Shown here: positions 35,113 to 43,501 of the stretch, piece by piece | How the letters are laid out: every line of letters starts with the position of its first letter | How positions within the stretch are numbered: position 1 is the first letter of the stretch | Assembly: GCF_003732665.1 (NCBI RefSeq) | Contig: NZ_MOBP01000002.1 | Location: 62,001 to 126,000, forward strand | Length of the DNA: 64,000 bases | Reading direction: 5' to 3' | DNA from: Pseudomonas frederiksbergensis | GTDB lineage: Bacteria > Pseudomonadota > Gammaproteobacteria > Pseudomonadales > Pseudomonadaceae | Made by a program: the position numbers and the translations under genes | The notes under the pieces: model-generated | The model's input: the letters and a program-made list of their open reading frames with translations, nothing else | The model's database searches: none | Told to the model about the DNA's origin: nothing

Positions 35113-36777
35113 ATGTTTAAAGCAAGCCTGCGTAGCCACCTGACCCTCTGGTTTGCCGGTTTGTCGCTGCTCACGTTAATGAGCGTGGGTTTCTACGTCG
35201 GCCATATCGCCACCGAGCAGATGAAGCAGGCGAGCGGCAATGCGTTGTTGAGCACCGCCAAGTCGGCCGCTGAACTGCTGGGGGCGCAACTGCGTGAGCG
35301 CCAGCTCGAAGTATCCCTGCTCAGTCGCGCGCCGTTGTTCAAGCGCGGCAACCTCGACGATCCAGACATTTTGACCTCGATGGAACTGCGCACCCAGTCC
35401 CGCGCCGAATACGCCTGGATGGGCGTGGCCGATGCGGATGGCCGGGTGCGCCAAGCGGTGAACGGGCTGTTGGTCAATCAGTCGGTGAAGGAGCGTCCGT
35501 GGTTCCAGGCCGGGTTGCGCAGTGACTACACCGGCGATCCGCACGAAGCGGTGTTGCTGGCCAAGCTGCTGCCGGGCAACCCCGGTGGCGAGCCGTTGCG
35601 CTTTATTGATTTCGCCGCGCCGATCCGCAATACCAAGGGTGAAGTGGTGGGTGTCCTGGGCGCCCACGCGCACTGGAGCTGGGTGACCAGGATTGTCGAT
35701 GCCGCTGTGTTGCAAAAGGGCACGCCAGACGTCGAGGCGTTGATCGTCGATCACGACGGCAAAGTGCTTTACCCGGAACAACTCGCCGGGGAGCAGTTGC
35801 CCAATCTGCCCGGCACATCGCAAAAACCCGGCGCTGGGCCGGGCTGGTCGGTGGGCCATGGTTACCTGACCAGTGCGGTCGCGGTGCCGACGCCGTCGAG
35901 CGCGGGCCTCACGTGGTACATCGCGGTCAGGCAACCGCTGGACATCGCCCTGCAGCCGGCGCGGATCCTGTTTTACAAGTTACTGGCGCTGGGGGTTTTG
36001 GCGGCGGTGATTTTCGGTCTGGTGGCGTACTACCTGGCGCTGTACCTCAGCCGCCCGATCGAACAACTGGCCCGGGCCGCCAAGCAGGTGCGCGAGCAGC
36101 AACCGGACGTGGTTTTTCCGGTGCATCACTCCGTGCGGGAAATCGCCCAACTGGTGCAGTCGATCCAGGGCATGACCCAGTCATTGCTCGGCAAGGAGCG
36201 CGAACTGCAAGACGCCAATGCGTCCCTGGAAGCCACGGTCGCGCAACGCACCGCCGCCCTCACCCAGGCCAACGCCGATTTGCTGAAACTGGCGATCCAC
36301 GATGGGCTGACCGGCGTGTTCAACCGTCGCCGATTCGATGAAAAACTGGCCGAATGCAGCCTGTTGTTCCAGCGCACGGGACGTCCGTTCGCGTTGCTGT
36401 TCATCGACGTCGATCACTTCAAGCGCATCAACGACACGTACGGCCATGCCATCGGCGACGAGGTGCTGAAACACCTGGCCCGGCTGATCCAGGGCAGCAC
36501 CCGCGCCACCGATTTTGTCGCTCGCTACGGTGGCGAAGAGTTCGCCGTGCTGTTACCGGAAATCGAAGAGCCGGAAAGCCCCGACGTCGTGGCCGAGAAA
36601 GTCCGTGCAGCCATCGCCGGGGCCTCCTTTGCCACGGTTGGCCGGGTCACCGTGAGCATCGGCGTGGGCCTGGCCGAACTCTCGGACAGCAACACCTCAG
36701 CGCTGATCAAACGCGCCGATCAGCAGTTGTACCAAGCCAAGGGCGCGGGACGGAATCGGGTTTGCAGCACCGCCTGA
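35113..36777 (+). CDS. Membrane diguanylate cyclase with periplasmic Cache sensor
   Basis: 554 aa from the ATG at 35113 (MFKASLRS). TM1 about residues 10-30 and TM2 about 292-318 flank a periplasmic Cache-type domain (WMGVADADGRVRQAVNG, PWFQAGLRSDYTGDPHEAVLLAK). HAMP follows, then GGDEF with GGEEF at 473-477, an intact active site. RATD (464-467) is the RxxD inhibitory I-site five residues before it, so product feedback is likely. Makes c-di-GMP in response to a small extracellular ligand. A Pho-box-like promoter lies upstream, linking it to the phosphate locus. Confidence 0.93.
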   Translation: MFKASLRSHLTLWFAGLSLLTLMSVGFYVGHIATEQMKQASGNALLSTAKSAAELLGAQLRERQLEVSLLSRAPLFKRGNLDDPDILTSMELRTQSRAEYAWMGVADADGRVRQAVNGLLVNQSVKERPWFQAGLRSDYTGDPHEAVLLAKLLPGNPGGEPLRFIDFAAPIRNTKGEVVGVLGAHAHWSWVTRIVDAAVLQKGTPDVEALIVDHDGKVLYPEQLAGEQLPNLPGTSQKPGAGPGWSVGHGYLTSAVAVPTPSSAGLTWYIAVRQPLDIALQPARILFYKLLALGVLAAVIFGLVAYYLALYLSRPIEQLARAAKQVREQQPDVVFPVHHSVREIAQLVQSIQGMTQSLLGKERELQDANASLEATVAQRTAALTQANADLLKLAIHDGLTGVFNRRRFDEKLAECSLLFQRTGRPFALLFIDVDHFKRINDTYGHAIGDEVLKHLARLIQGSTRATDFVARYGGEEFAVLLPEIEEPESPDVVAEKVRAAIAGASFATVGRVTVSIGVGLAELSDSNTSALIKRADQQLYQAKGAGRNRVCSTA

Positions 36778-36800
36778 ATCCCCAAGACGGGCTCAAATCC

Positions 36801-37610
36801 CCTTGTGGGAGCGGGCTTGCTCGCGAAGAGGCCGTGTCAGTCAACATCATCGTCGACTGACATACCGCTTTCGCGAGCAAGCCCGCTCCCACAGTTGATC
36901 GTGTTGAAAATAAGCTCTTCGTCCCCACACAAATCCCTTGTGGGAGCGGGCTTGCTCGCGAAGGGGCCGTATCAGTCGACGTCATCGTTGACTGACACAC
37001 CGCTTTCGCGGGCAAGCCCGCTCCCACCGTTGATCGTGTTGAAAATAAGCTCTTCGTCCCCACACAAATCCCGTGTGGGAGCGGGCTTGCTCGCGAATAG
37101 GCCGTGTCAGTCGACATCATCGTTGACTGACACACCGCTTTCGCGAGCAAGCCCGCTCCCACCGTTGATCGTGTTGTGAATGAGATCCTCGTCCCCACAC
37201 AAATCCCTTGTGGGAGCGGGCTTGCTCGCGAAGGGGCCGTGTCAGTCGACATCATCGTTGACTGACACACCGCTTTCGCGAGCAAGCCCGCTCCCACAGT
37301 TGATCGTGTTGAAAATAAGCTCTTCGTCCCGACACAAATCCCTTGTGGGAGCGGGCTTGCTCGCGAAGAGGCCGTGTCAGTCAACATCATCGTTGACTGA
37401 CACACCGCTTTCGCGAGCAAGCCCGCTCCCACCGTTGATCGTGTTGAAAATAAGCTCTTCGTCCCGACACAAATCCCGTGTGGGAGCGAGCTTGCTCGCG
37501 AAGGGGCCGTGTCAGTCGACATCATCGTTGACTGACACACCGCTTTCGCGAGCAGGCTCGCTCCCACCGTTGATCGTGTTGAGAATGAGATTCTCGTCCC
37601 CACATAAATC
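36801..37610. repeat. BIME array A, six units of exactly 135 bp
   Basis: Six tandem copies; the GTGGGAG anchor recurs at 36805, 36940, 37075, 37210, 37345 and 37480. Each unit has an inverted REP pair 88 bp wide (GTGGGAGCGGGCTTGCTCGC ... inverse) with a GTCAGTCRACATCATCG-type internal spacer, plus a ~47-bp linker. Lies between the diguanylate cyclase and map genes (convergent). Confidence 0.97.
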
Positions 37611-37640
37611 CCACAGGGGCATCGGTTTATCCGGGAGTGG

Positions 37641-38441
37641 TTACGGCGCCGGATAGCCTTCTACCTGATCCGGCCATGAGGTCAGGACTTCGAAGCCGTC
37701 GTCGGTGACCGCCACCATGTGCTCCCATTGCGCCGACCAGGACAGGTCCTTGGTCACCACGGTCCAGCCATCGGCCAGGGTTTTCACGTGGCGCTTGCCG
37801 GCGTTGAGCATCGGCTCGATGGTGAAGATCATCCCGGTCTTGAGCGTCATCCCCTGGCCCGGAAAGCCGTAATGCAGAACCTGCGGCTCATCGTGATAGA
37901 CCTTGCCAATGCCGTGCCCGCAGTACTCGCGCACCACACTGAAGCCGTCGCGCTCGGCCACGCTCTGGATCGCGTGGCCAATATCGCCCAGCGTTGCACC
38001 GGGGCGCACCACGCGGATCCCGGCGCACATGGCTTCATAGGTGGTCTGCACCAGGCGACGCGCCTCCGGGCTCGGCTCGCCGACGAAATACATGCGGCTG
38101 GTGTCGCCGAACCAACCATCCTTGACCACGGCAATGTCGATATTAACGATGTCGCCGTCCTTCAGGATCCGGGACGACGGGATGCCGTGGCACACCACTT
38201 CGTTGACCGATGCGCACACGGTTTTCGGAAAGCCGTGATAGCCGATGTTGCCGGGAATGGCCTTCTGCACATTGACGATGTAGTCGTGGCACAGCCGATC
38301 AAGGTCGTCGGTACTGACCCCGGCCTTGATGTGCGGCGTGATCATCGCCAGCACTTCAGCCGCCAGTTTGCCCGCCACGCCAGACTGAGCGATTTGCGCC
38401 GGGGTGTTGAACGGGACGTTGGCTTTCACAGCACGGTTCAT
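37641..38441 (-). CDS. map: Methionine aminopeptidase, type I
   Basis: 266 aa. Type I MetAP with YHGFPKTVCASVNEVVCHGIP, DGDIVNIDIAVVKDGWFGDTSRMYFVGE (metal Asp ligands), HGIGKVYHDEPQVLHYG (His) and FTIEPMLNAG (Glu). Removes N-terminal Met from nascent proteins. An accessory copy is likely, as the housekeeping map usually lies near rpsB. Its start overlaps the upstream ParD-like gene by four bases (ATGA). Confidence 0.95.
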   Translation of the reverse strand: MNRAVKANVPFNTPAQIAQSGVAGKLAAEVLAMITPHIKAGVSTDDLDRLCHDYIVNVQKAIPGNIGYHGFPKTVCASVNEVVCHGIPSSRILKDGDIVNIDIAVVKDGWFGDTSRMYFVGEPSPEARRLVQTTYEAMCAGIRVVRPGATLGDIGHAIQSVAERDGFSVVREYCGHGIGKVYHDEPQVLHYGFPGQGMTLKTGMIFTIEPMLNAGKRHVKTLADGWTVVTKDLSWSAQWEHMVAVTDDGFEVLTSWPDQVEGYPAP

Positions 38442-38689
38442 TGCACGGCTCCCGCGACGACTGGCGACTCATCGGCCAGTGCGCACACCTGTTGCAGATC
38501 GAGGCCGCCGGCCTGTTCAGCACGGATCAGCAAACGGCAGATCGCGTTGTGATCGAGGTCCGGGTGCAACTCGGCGAGCATGCCGATGCGCATCCAGTGC
38601 TCGGCCTGGGCGTTGATCGAGCGGCTCAGCGCATTGCTGGCGACGCGCAGATTCTCGTGCATGTCTTCTGAAATTTTGACGATTCCCAC
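38438..38689 (-). CDS. ParD-like antitoxin-family protein
   Basis: 83 aa from a GTG at 38689 giving MGIVKISEDMHENLRVASNALSR, the family's normal N-terminus. SINAQAEHWMRIGMLAEL is the ribbon-helix-helix-like part shared with ParD-like proteins (PF11903). No ParE-type toxin gene is adjacent: the partner is map, with a 4-bp start/stop overlap. Role is probably DNA binding or regulation of the operon, not a classical toxin-antitoxin (inference). Confidence 0.82.
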   Translation of the reverse strand: MGIVKISEDMHENLRVASNALSRSINAQAEHWMRIGMLAELHPDLDHNAICRLLIRAEQAGGLDLQQVCALADESPVVAGAVQ

Positions 38690-38849
38690 AAATCCATCCG
38701 ATATGAAATGCATATGAAACGTATACTACTTCAACAAATCGCCGGGCCGCAAATCTCGATAGCTTTTTTCCGTCCTGCGCAGCTTTTGCTTGGGCACAAT
38801 CGATCTAAAAAGACCGGCCCGGACCTTGGATTTATTGGCTATTCTGAAG

Positions 38850-39076
38850 TTGTAGGTGAAGACGCAGACTGATGCGCAAGAGGATAGCGAGAACGCGTGG
38901 GGCGCGCTCCGAAGGGTACACGGTTAGAAAGATCTCCGCGCTGAGATCCAGCCCTTATGCCGTGTGAGGCAGCAACGCACAAAACGTTACTGTGAGAGGC
39001 CTGATAAATCTCGTAAGCCGGAGACCAGCACCGGCCACCTACTCAAATTTAAAAGCCCGCTTCGTGCGGGCTTTTT
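38850..39076 (+). ncRNA. Candidate structured non-coding RNA, unassigned
   Basis: A ~225-nt GC-rich segment with no convincing gene, ending in a strong terminator. Visible stems: CGCA/TGCG (38863-38876), ACACGG (38918-38923) with CCGTGT (38960-38965) enclosing GATCTC/GAGATC (38931-38948), AACG/CGTT (38974-38988), GAGA/TCTC (38994-39012), and GCCGG/CCGGC (39017-39035). AAGGG (38912-38916) can also pair with CCCTT (38952-38956), crossing the second stem. The orientation is set by the successive hairpins leading to the 3' T-run. I do not recognise an Rfam family; ends are approximate. Confidence 0.5.
39051..39076. terminator. Bidirectional Rho-independent terminator
   Basis: AAAAGCCCGC-TTCGT-GCGGGCTTTTT. 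Terminates the candidate RNA rightward and/or the lipoprotein gene leftward. Confidence 0.9.
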
Positions 39077-39116
39077 CATGCCTGCGGACTCTCAGGGCAT
39101 GACCTCCCACAGGGGC

Positions 39117-39452
39117 TTACTGAACGGTTTTCAGCTTGATCACATCACCCGAAACCTTGGTGGTGTAACCGGTCAGGACGTAAGCCCAGAACCAGTTTTC
39201 CTGCACCTGGGTGTTGATCATGGCATCGCCGCCCTTGGCCTTGATCGCTGCATCTTGTGCGCGAACAAAACGGTTGTTGTGCTTGATCGGGATGCAACCG
39301 AACAGCAGCAGGCCCGTGGCGGTGGCTTCGCTGTGGCCCAGGACGGTGTATTGGTTAGCGTCGTAGTGCTGGGTCGTCATCGGGGTGCCAGTGCAACCTG
39401 CCAAAACCAGACCGAACAGTGCAACGGCAACCATCTTGCTGAGGTAATTCAC
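39117..39452 (-). CDS. Small lipoprotein of unknown function
   Basis: 111 aa. MNYLSKMVAVALFGLVLAGC ends in a lipobox (LAGC). Mature part has LLLFGCIPIKHNNRFVRAQDAAIKAKGGDAMIN, a pattern seen in TRL-like/ 'hypothetical lipoprotein' families of Gammaproteobacteria. Threonine-rich N-terminus after the Cys. Function unknown. Shares the terminator with the candidate RNA. Confidence 0.85.
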   Translation of the reverse strand: MNYLSKMVAVALFGLVLAGCTGTPMTTQHYDANQYTVLGHSEATATGLLLFGCIPIKHNNRFVRAQDAAIKAKGGDAMINTQVQENWFWAYVLTGYTTKVSGDVIKLKTVQ

Positions 39453-39552
39453 GGTGTAACTCCATTTAGAGAACGCTCCGGATCCATCTCCCGAGCGGCG
39501 CGCACTCTACCGGAAATAGTGGCCAATTGGTATCAGCACTGCCAGCTCTTTT

Positions 39553-40443
39553 TCAGGCCGCTGCTTGCACCACGCCCCGCTCCTCCAGTAAACGCACAAA
39601 CATGGTCAGGCTTTGCGACACCGTGCCCCGGCGCCAAACCAGCCAGGTGCGCAAATAACGGAAAGACTGCGACAGCGGCCAGACGCTCACCGTGGTGCAG
39701 CCCGGCATGCTGTCGAGCATACTGCGGGGCATCAGCGCCAGGCCCGCACCGGCACTGACGCAGGCGAGCATGCCGTGGTAGGACTCCATCTCGAAAATCT
39801 TGCCCGGCACGGCGGCGTCCTTGGTGAACCAGCTTTCAAAATGATGCCGGTACGAGCAGTTGGAGCGGAACGCATAGATGTTTTCGCCGTTGACGTCCCG
39901 CGCGCGGTGGATCGGCGCATGGTTGAGCGGTGCGATCACCACCATCTCCTCCTCGAACGCCGGCACGCCTTCCAGGGCCGGGTGTAGCACCGGGCCGTCG
40001 ACGAACGCGGCGGCCAATCGCCCGGAAAGGACGCCGTCAATCATGGTGCCAGACGGCCCGGTGGACAGGTCCAGCTCAACCTTGGCGTGCTTTTGATTGT
40101 AGGCGGCCAGCAACTCGGGAATCCGCACCGCCGCTGTGCTCTCCAGCGAACCGAGGGGGAACGAGCCTTGGGGCTCTTCGCCCGCCACGGTGGCCCGGGC
40201 TTCCTGGACCAGGTCGAGAATGCGCCGGGCATAGTCGAGAAAACTCCACCCCGCCGGTGACAGGCGCAAGCGGCTTTTCTCGCGGATAAACAGATCGACG
40301 CCCAGATCCTGCTCCAATTGCTTGATCCGCGTGGTCAGGTTCGACGGCACCCGGTGGATGTGCTGAGCCGCCGCACTGATGCTGCCGTGCTCGGCGACAG
40401 CCTTGAAAATTTCGAGCTGGACCAGATCCAAGTCATTCTCCAA
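39553..40443 (-). CDS. LysR-family regulator (PtrR/YneJ-like)
   Basis: 296 aa. [45 protein letters not shown], the PtrR branch. Divergent from a Sad-type aldehyde dehydrogenase gene (88-bp gap), the same arrangement as E. coli ptrR (yneJ)-sad (yneI), so it likely controls sad in response to a putrescine/GABA catabolite. Effector-domain Cys and MPRS residues are intact. Confidence 0.88.
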   Translation of the reverse strand: MENDLDLVQLEIFKAVAEHGSISAAAQHIHRVPSNLTTRIKQLEQDLGVDLFIREKSRLRLSPAGWSFLDYARRILDLVQEARATVAGEEPQGSFPLGSLESTAAVRIPELLAAYNQKHAKVELDLSTGPSGTMIDGVLSGRLAAAFVDGPVLHPALEGVPAFEEEMVVIAPLNHAPIHRARDVNGENIYAFRSNCSYRHHFESWFTKDAAVPGKIFEMESYHGMLACVSAGAGLALMPRSMLDSMPGCTTVSVWPLSQSFRYLRTWLVWRRGTVSQSLTMFVRLLEERGVVQAAA

Positions 40444-40531
40444 ACGTGAACGATACGCTCAGTATTATTCAGTTTCCAGAAAACAACCACCCCAGTAACC
40501 TGAGCCCATACCCACCCAGCAGGACGGTGCC

Positions 40532-41923
40532 ATGACCCAGGTTTCCAGTCACACCCACGCCATCTCGATCAACCCCGCCACCGGCGAGCAGATCGGCAAC
40601 TACCCTTTCCAATCCCCGGCCGCACTGGACGCCGCCCTCGCCCGTGCCGCCAGCGGCTTCTCCGTGTGGCGCCGCACGCCGCTGCAAAAGCGCTCGCAGT
40701 TGTTGACCGCCCTGGCCAACGCACTGCGTGAAGACGCGCCGAAACTGGCGCGCATGATCACCCTGGAAATGGGCAAGCCCATCACCCAGGCCCGGGGTGA
40801 AATCGAAAAGTGTGCGCAACTGTGCGAGTGGTACGCCGAACACGGCCCCGCCATGCTCAACGCCGAGCCAACCCTGGTTGAAGGCGGCAAGGCACGCATC
40901 GAATACCGCCCGCTGGGCCCGATCCTCGCCGTGATGCCGTGGAACTTCCCGATCTGGCAGGTGCTGCGCGGCGCCGTCCCCGCATTGATCGCTGGCAACA
41001 CCTACGTGCTCAAGCACGCACCGAACGTGATGGGCTGCACCTATCTGCTGCGTGATGCGATCCAGCGCGCCGGGTTCGCCGACGGTGTGTTTGAAGTGAT
41101 CAACGTCTCGCCGGAGGGGGTTTCCACCGCCATCGCCGATCCGCGCATCGCCGCCGTAACCCTCACCGGCAGCGTGCGCGCCGGCATGGCCATCGGCGCC
41201 CAGGCCGGTGCCGCGTTGAAGAAGTGCGTGCTGGAACTGGGGGGTTCCGATCCGTTCATTGTGCTCAACGATGCCGACCTCGACGACGCCGTAAAAGCGG
41301 CCGTGATTGGCCGCTACCAGAACTCCGGACAAGTCTGCGCGGCGGCCAAGCGCTTGATCATCGAGCAAGGCGTGGTCGAGGAATTTACTCGCAAATTCGT
41401 CGAAGCCACCCGCCAACTGGTGATCGGCGATCCACTGGCCGCCGAGACCTACATCGGTCCGATGGCGCGTTTTGATCTGCGTGAGGAACTGGACCAACAA
41501 GTGCGCGCCACCCTGGAAGAAGGCGCGACCCTGCTGCTCGGCGGCCACAAAGGCGATGGCCCGGCCAACGTCTACGAGCCCACCGTGTTGGGTGACGTCA
41601 CCGACCAGATGACCTCGTTCAAGCAGGAACTGTTTGGCCCGGTGGCCTCGATCATCACCGCCCGGGATGCCGACCACGCGCTGGCCCTGGCCAATGACAG
41701 TGAATTCGGCCTGACGGCCACGATCTACACCCGCAACCTGGAACGGGCCAAACACCTGGCCGATGAACTGGAAACCGGCGGTGTGTTTATCAATGGCTAC
41801 AGCGCCAGCGACCCACGGGTGACCTTTGGCGGCGTGAAGAAAAGCGGCTTTGGCCGTGAACTGTCGCACTTTGGCGTGCGGGAGTTCTGCAACGCGCAGA
41901 CCGTGTGGCTGGATCGCCGCTGA
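40532..41923 (+). CDS. sad: NAD-dependent succinate-semialdehyde dehydrogenase Sad-type
   Basis: 463 aa, the Sad/YneI length. Substrate-pocket LGPILAVMPWNFPIWQV, Glu in CVLELGGSDPF, catalytic Cys in YQNSGQVCAAAKR, and C-terminal NGYSASDPRVTFGGVKKSGFGRELS. Oxidises succinate semialdehyde to succinate, the last step of putrescine/GABA degradation. Divergent from a PtrR-like regulator; functionally fits the polyamine modules elsewhere in the window. Confidence 0.92.
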   Translation: MTQVSSHTHAISINPATGEQIGNYPFQSPAALDAALARAASGFSVWRRTPLQKRSQLLTALANALREDAPKLARMITLEMGKPITQARGEIEKCAQLCEWYAEHGPAMLNAEPTLVEGGKARIEYRPLGPILAVMPWNFPIWQVLRGAVPALIAGNTYVLKHAPNVMGCTYLLRDAIQRAGFADGVFEVINVSPEGVSTAIADPRIAAVTLTGSVRAGMAIGAQAGAALKKCVLELGGSDPFIVLNDADLDDAVKAAVIGRYQNSGQVCAAAKRLIIEQGVVEEFTRKFVEATRQLVIGDPLAAETYIGPMARFDLREELDQQVRATLEEGATLLLGGHKGDGPANVYEPTVLGDVTDQMTSFKQELFGPVASIITARDADHALALANDSEFGLTATIYTRNLERAKHLADELETGGVFINGYSASDPRVTFGGVKKSGFGRELSHFGVREFCNAQTVWLDRR

Positions 41924-41936
41924 GTGCATCGACCTG

Positions 41937-41959
41937 CCTGGGAGCCTTTAGCTCCCAGG
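41937..41959. terminator. Hairpin between convergent genes
   Basis: CCTGGGAGC-CTTTA-GCTCCCAGG, perfect 9-bp stem. It spans the stop region of the leftward HTH-GNAT gene and follows sad. Confidence 0.75.
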
Positions 41960-42901
41960 TGGGTTGCCCGCCCCGGGCCGAACAAACCACTGACCCGTAA
42001 TCCGCCCTCCCCAGTGCTCCCCCTCTTCCTCCCGCGCCAACGTAAATCCCACGTCTTCATACAGCTTGCGCGCCGCATCCAGACCTTTGAACGTCCAGAG
42101 CTTCGTCGCCCGAAAACCCCATTCGTCGCAGAACCTGATCGCTTCAGCCAGCAGGCGCTTGCCGGCACCCTTGCCCCGGGCGCTGTCATCGAGAATAAAA
42201 CAACGCAGCACCGCATCCTCCCCTTCGCCATCAATGGCAATCGAACCGACAATCCGCTCGCCATCCAGCGCCACCCATACCTCGTTGCGCGGGTTATGCA
42301 GGCGCCCCATCAACTCGGCCATGTCGCTGGCCACCAGGCTTTCGAACGGCTGGCCGAAGTTGGCGTGCCTGGCGTAATAGGTGGCGTGCATTTCGACCAT
42401 GCGCCCGATGATGCCGGGGCGATAACCCCGAGCGATCTGCAACGGGGTATCCGGTGGTGGCGCACCGAGCCGCTGGGTGCGCAGGGCTGCCGCGTAGTGG
42501 CCGAGCCCATCGCTGACCGTTTGCTGCTGCGTGCGGGTCAAGTGCGTCATGGCCGCGCTGACCCGCTCAATAGCGAAGGCATCCACCGCGCGCAAGGTTT
42601 GCCGGCCTTGCTCCGTGAGTTGCAGCTTTTTCGAGCGCGCATCCTGCTCGTTGGGGACCTCTTCAATCTCCCCGGCCTCGATCAGCTTGCGCACCATGCG
42701 GCTGACACTGGATTTCTCCAGCCCCAACAGCGCCACCAGTTCCACCGCCGTCAGGGAATCGCGATTGCCCAACTCGACGATGGTGTGCACTGAGGACGGC
42801 GGATAGTCCGTTGCCGCCAGCGTGGCTTGCATAAAACCCAACTCGCGCACCATCAGGCGCGACGCCGAGCGAACGTGGTTAATCAGGTTGGAATCGATCA
42901 C
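41948..42901 (-). CDS. MarR-type HTH fused to GNAT acetyltransferase
   Basis: 317 aa from a GTG at 42901 (AGGT eight bases upstream); another GTG lies three codons earlier. Residues ~1-145 are a MarR winged helix (LTAVELVALLGLEKSSVSRMVRKLIEAGEIEEVPNEQDARSKKLQLTEQG). Residues ~150-300 are a GNAT domain (ESLVASDMAELMGRLHNPRNEVWVALDGERIVGSIAID, RGKGAGKRLLAEAIRFCDEWGF with the acetyl-CoA R/QxxGxG motif). Such fusions probably sense and acetylate a ligand or protein, coupling regulation to modification. Substrate unknown. Confidence 0.9.
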   Translation of the reverse strand: MIDSNLINHVRSASRLMVRELGFMQATLAATDYPPSSVHTIVELGNRDSLTAVELVALLGLEKSSVSRMVRKLIEAGEIEEVPNEQDARSKKLQLTEQGRQTLRAVDAFAIERVSAAMTHLTRTQQQTVSDGLGHYAAALRTQRLGAPPPDTPLQIARGYRPGIIGRMVEMHATYYARHANFGQPFESLVASDMAELMGRLHNPRNEVWVALDGERIVGSIAIDGEGEDAVLRCFILDDSARGKGAGKRLLAEAIRFCDEWGFRATKLWTFKGLDAARKLYEDVGFTLAREEEGEHWGGRITGQWFVRPGAGNPPGS

Positions 42902-42993
42902 GGCGCGCACCTCGTGTGTAACGTTGATTTAGTTGTATCGCACAACAAAATAATCGTCAACGCACGGCGGGATTTTGCTGATCGGCGTGCAGG

Positions 42994-43212
42994 TTGTAGG
43001 AGCAAAGCTTGCTCGCGATGAACGATAACGCGGTGTGTCAGGCCTGACGCCTTCGCGAGCAAGCTCGCTCCCACAGGGGGCCTGGGCCGCCCACACACCC
43101 TGCGAACAACACAAGACAAAATGTGGGAGCGGGCTTGCTCGCGAAGGCGGTGTGTCAGGCGACATTGTTATCGACTGGGCCGACGCCTTCGCGAGCAAGC
43201 TTTGCTCCTACA
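42994..43212. repeat. Two BIMEs, 127-bp spacing
   Basis: First unit GTAGGAGCAAAGCTTGCTCGCG...CGAGCAAGCTCGCTCCCAC (42996-43075) and second GTGGGAGCGGGCTTGCTCGC...CTTTGCTCCTAC (43123-43211, 89 bp). Lies upstream of the kdp operon between divergent genes. Confidence 0.93.
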
Positions 43213-43316
43213 GGTTTGCGTGGGTCTTTATGAGATCTTTATTCCCCCACCTTCAATCCTGATAACAACTTACCAGGCATCTCTCTAGGCTTTTGCTCAT
43301 AGCAGGAGGGAACGCC

Positions 43317-43412
43317 ATGGACTTCATTTTTATCATCCTCGGTGCCGTGTTTGTCATCAGTCTGATCGGCCTGGCCTATGGCTGCGCGGCGCTGGACAGG
43401 AGACGGTCATGA
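43317..43412 (+). CDS. 31-aa predicted membrane miniprotein at the head of kdp
   Basis: [20 protein letters not shown] followed by [11 protein letters not shown]: one hydrophobic helix and a basic tail. AGGAGG lies at a good distance before the ATG. Its stop overlaps the kdpF ATG (ATGA at 43409-43412), so it is translationally coupled to the kdp genes. Too short for usual gene finders. Possibly a second KdpF-like accessory peptide; not a recognised family. Confidence 0.62.
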   Translation: MDFIFIILGAVFVISLIGLAYGCAALDRRRS

Positions 43413-43501
43413 CCGGTTTTTATCTGTTCGGCGGCATCATCGCGGCCGGGTTGCTGGTGTACCTGGTCGCCGCGCTGTTTTTTCCGGAGGACTTCCTATG
43501 A
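43409..43501 (+). CDS. kdpF: KdpF, small K+-transport subunit
   Basis: 30 aa: [20 protein letters not shown] then [10 protein letters not shown]. Single TM helix with the acidic C-terminus (PEDF) typical of KdpF, which stabilises the KdpFABC complex. Overlaps the kdpA start by four bases (ATGA). Confidence 0.88.
   Translation: MTGFYLFGGIIAAGLLVYLVAALFFPEDFL

Noticed and set aside
36707..37656. Long open frames (298, 124 and 158 codons) with repeated GAGLLAKA/ASSLPQ-like peptides
   Set aside because: The repeat period of 135 bp is a multiple of 3, so frames stay open through the BIME array; they are palindrome-derived, not genes.
38872..38967. Arg-rich 31-codon frame within the candidate RNA
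   Set aside because: Poorly placed RBS, composition explained by GC-rich stems; no similarity recognised.
38990..39040. Cobalamin-riboswitch-like AAGCCGGAGACC segment
   Set aside because: The conserved GCAACTG and GCCACTG core elements and the required spacing are absent, and no downstream B12 gene follows.
40469..41929. 486-codon antisense frame over sad
   Set aside because: Composition (His/Gln/Gly-rich, no motifs) is that of a reverse-strand shadow in high-GC DNA; the sad frame has all catalytic motifs.
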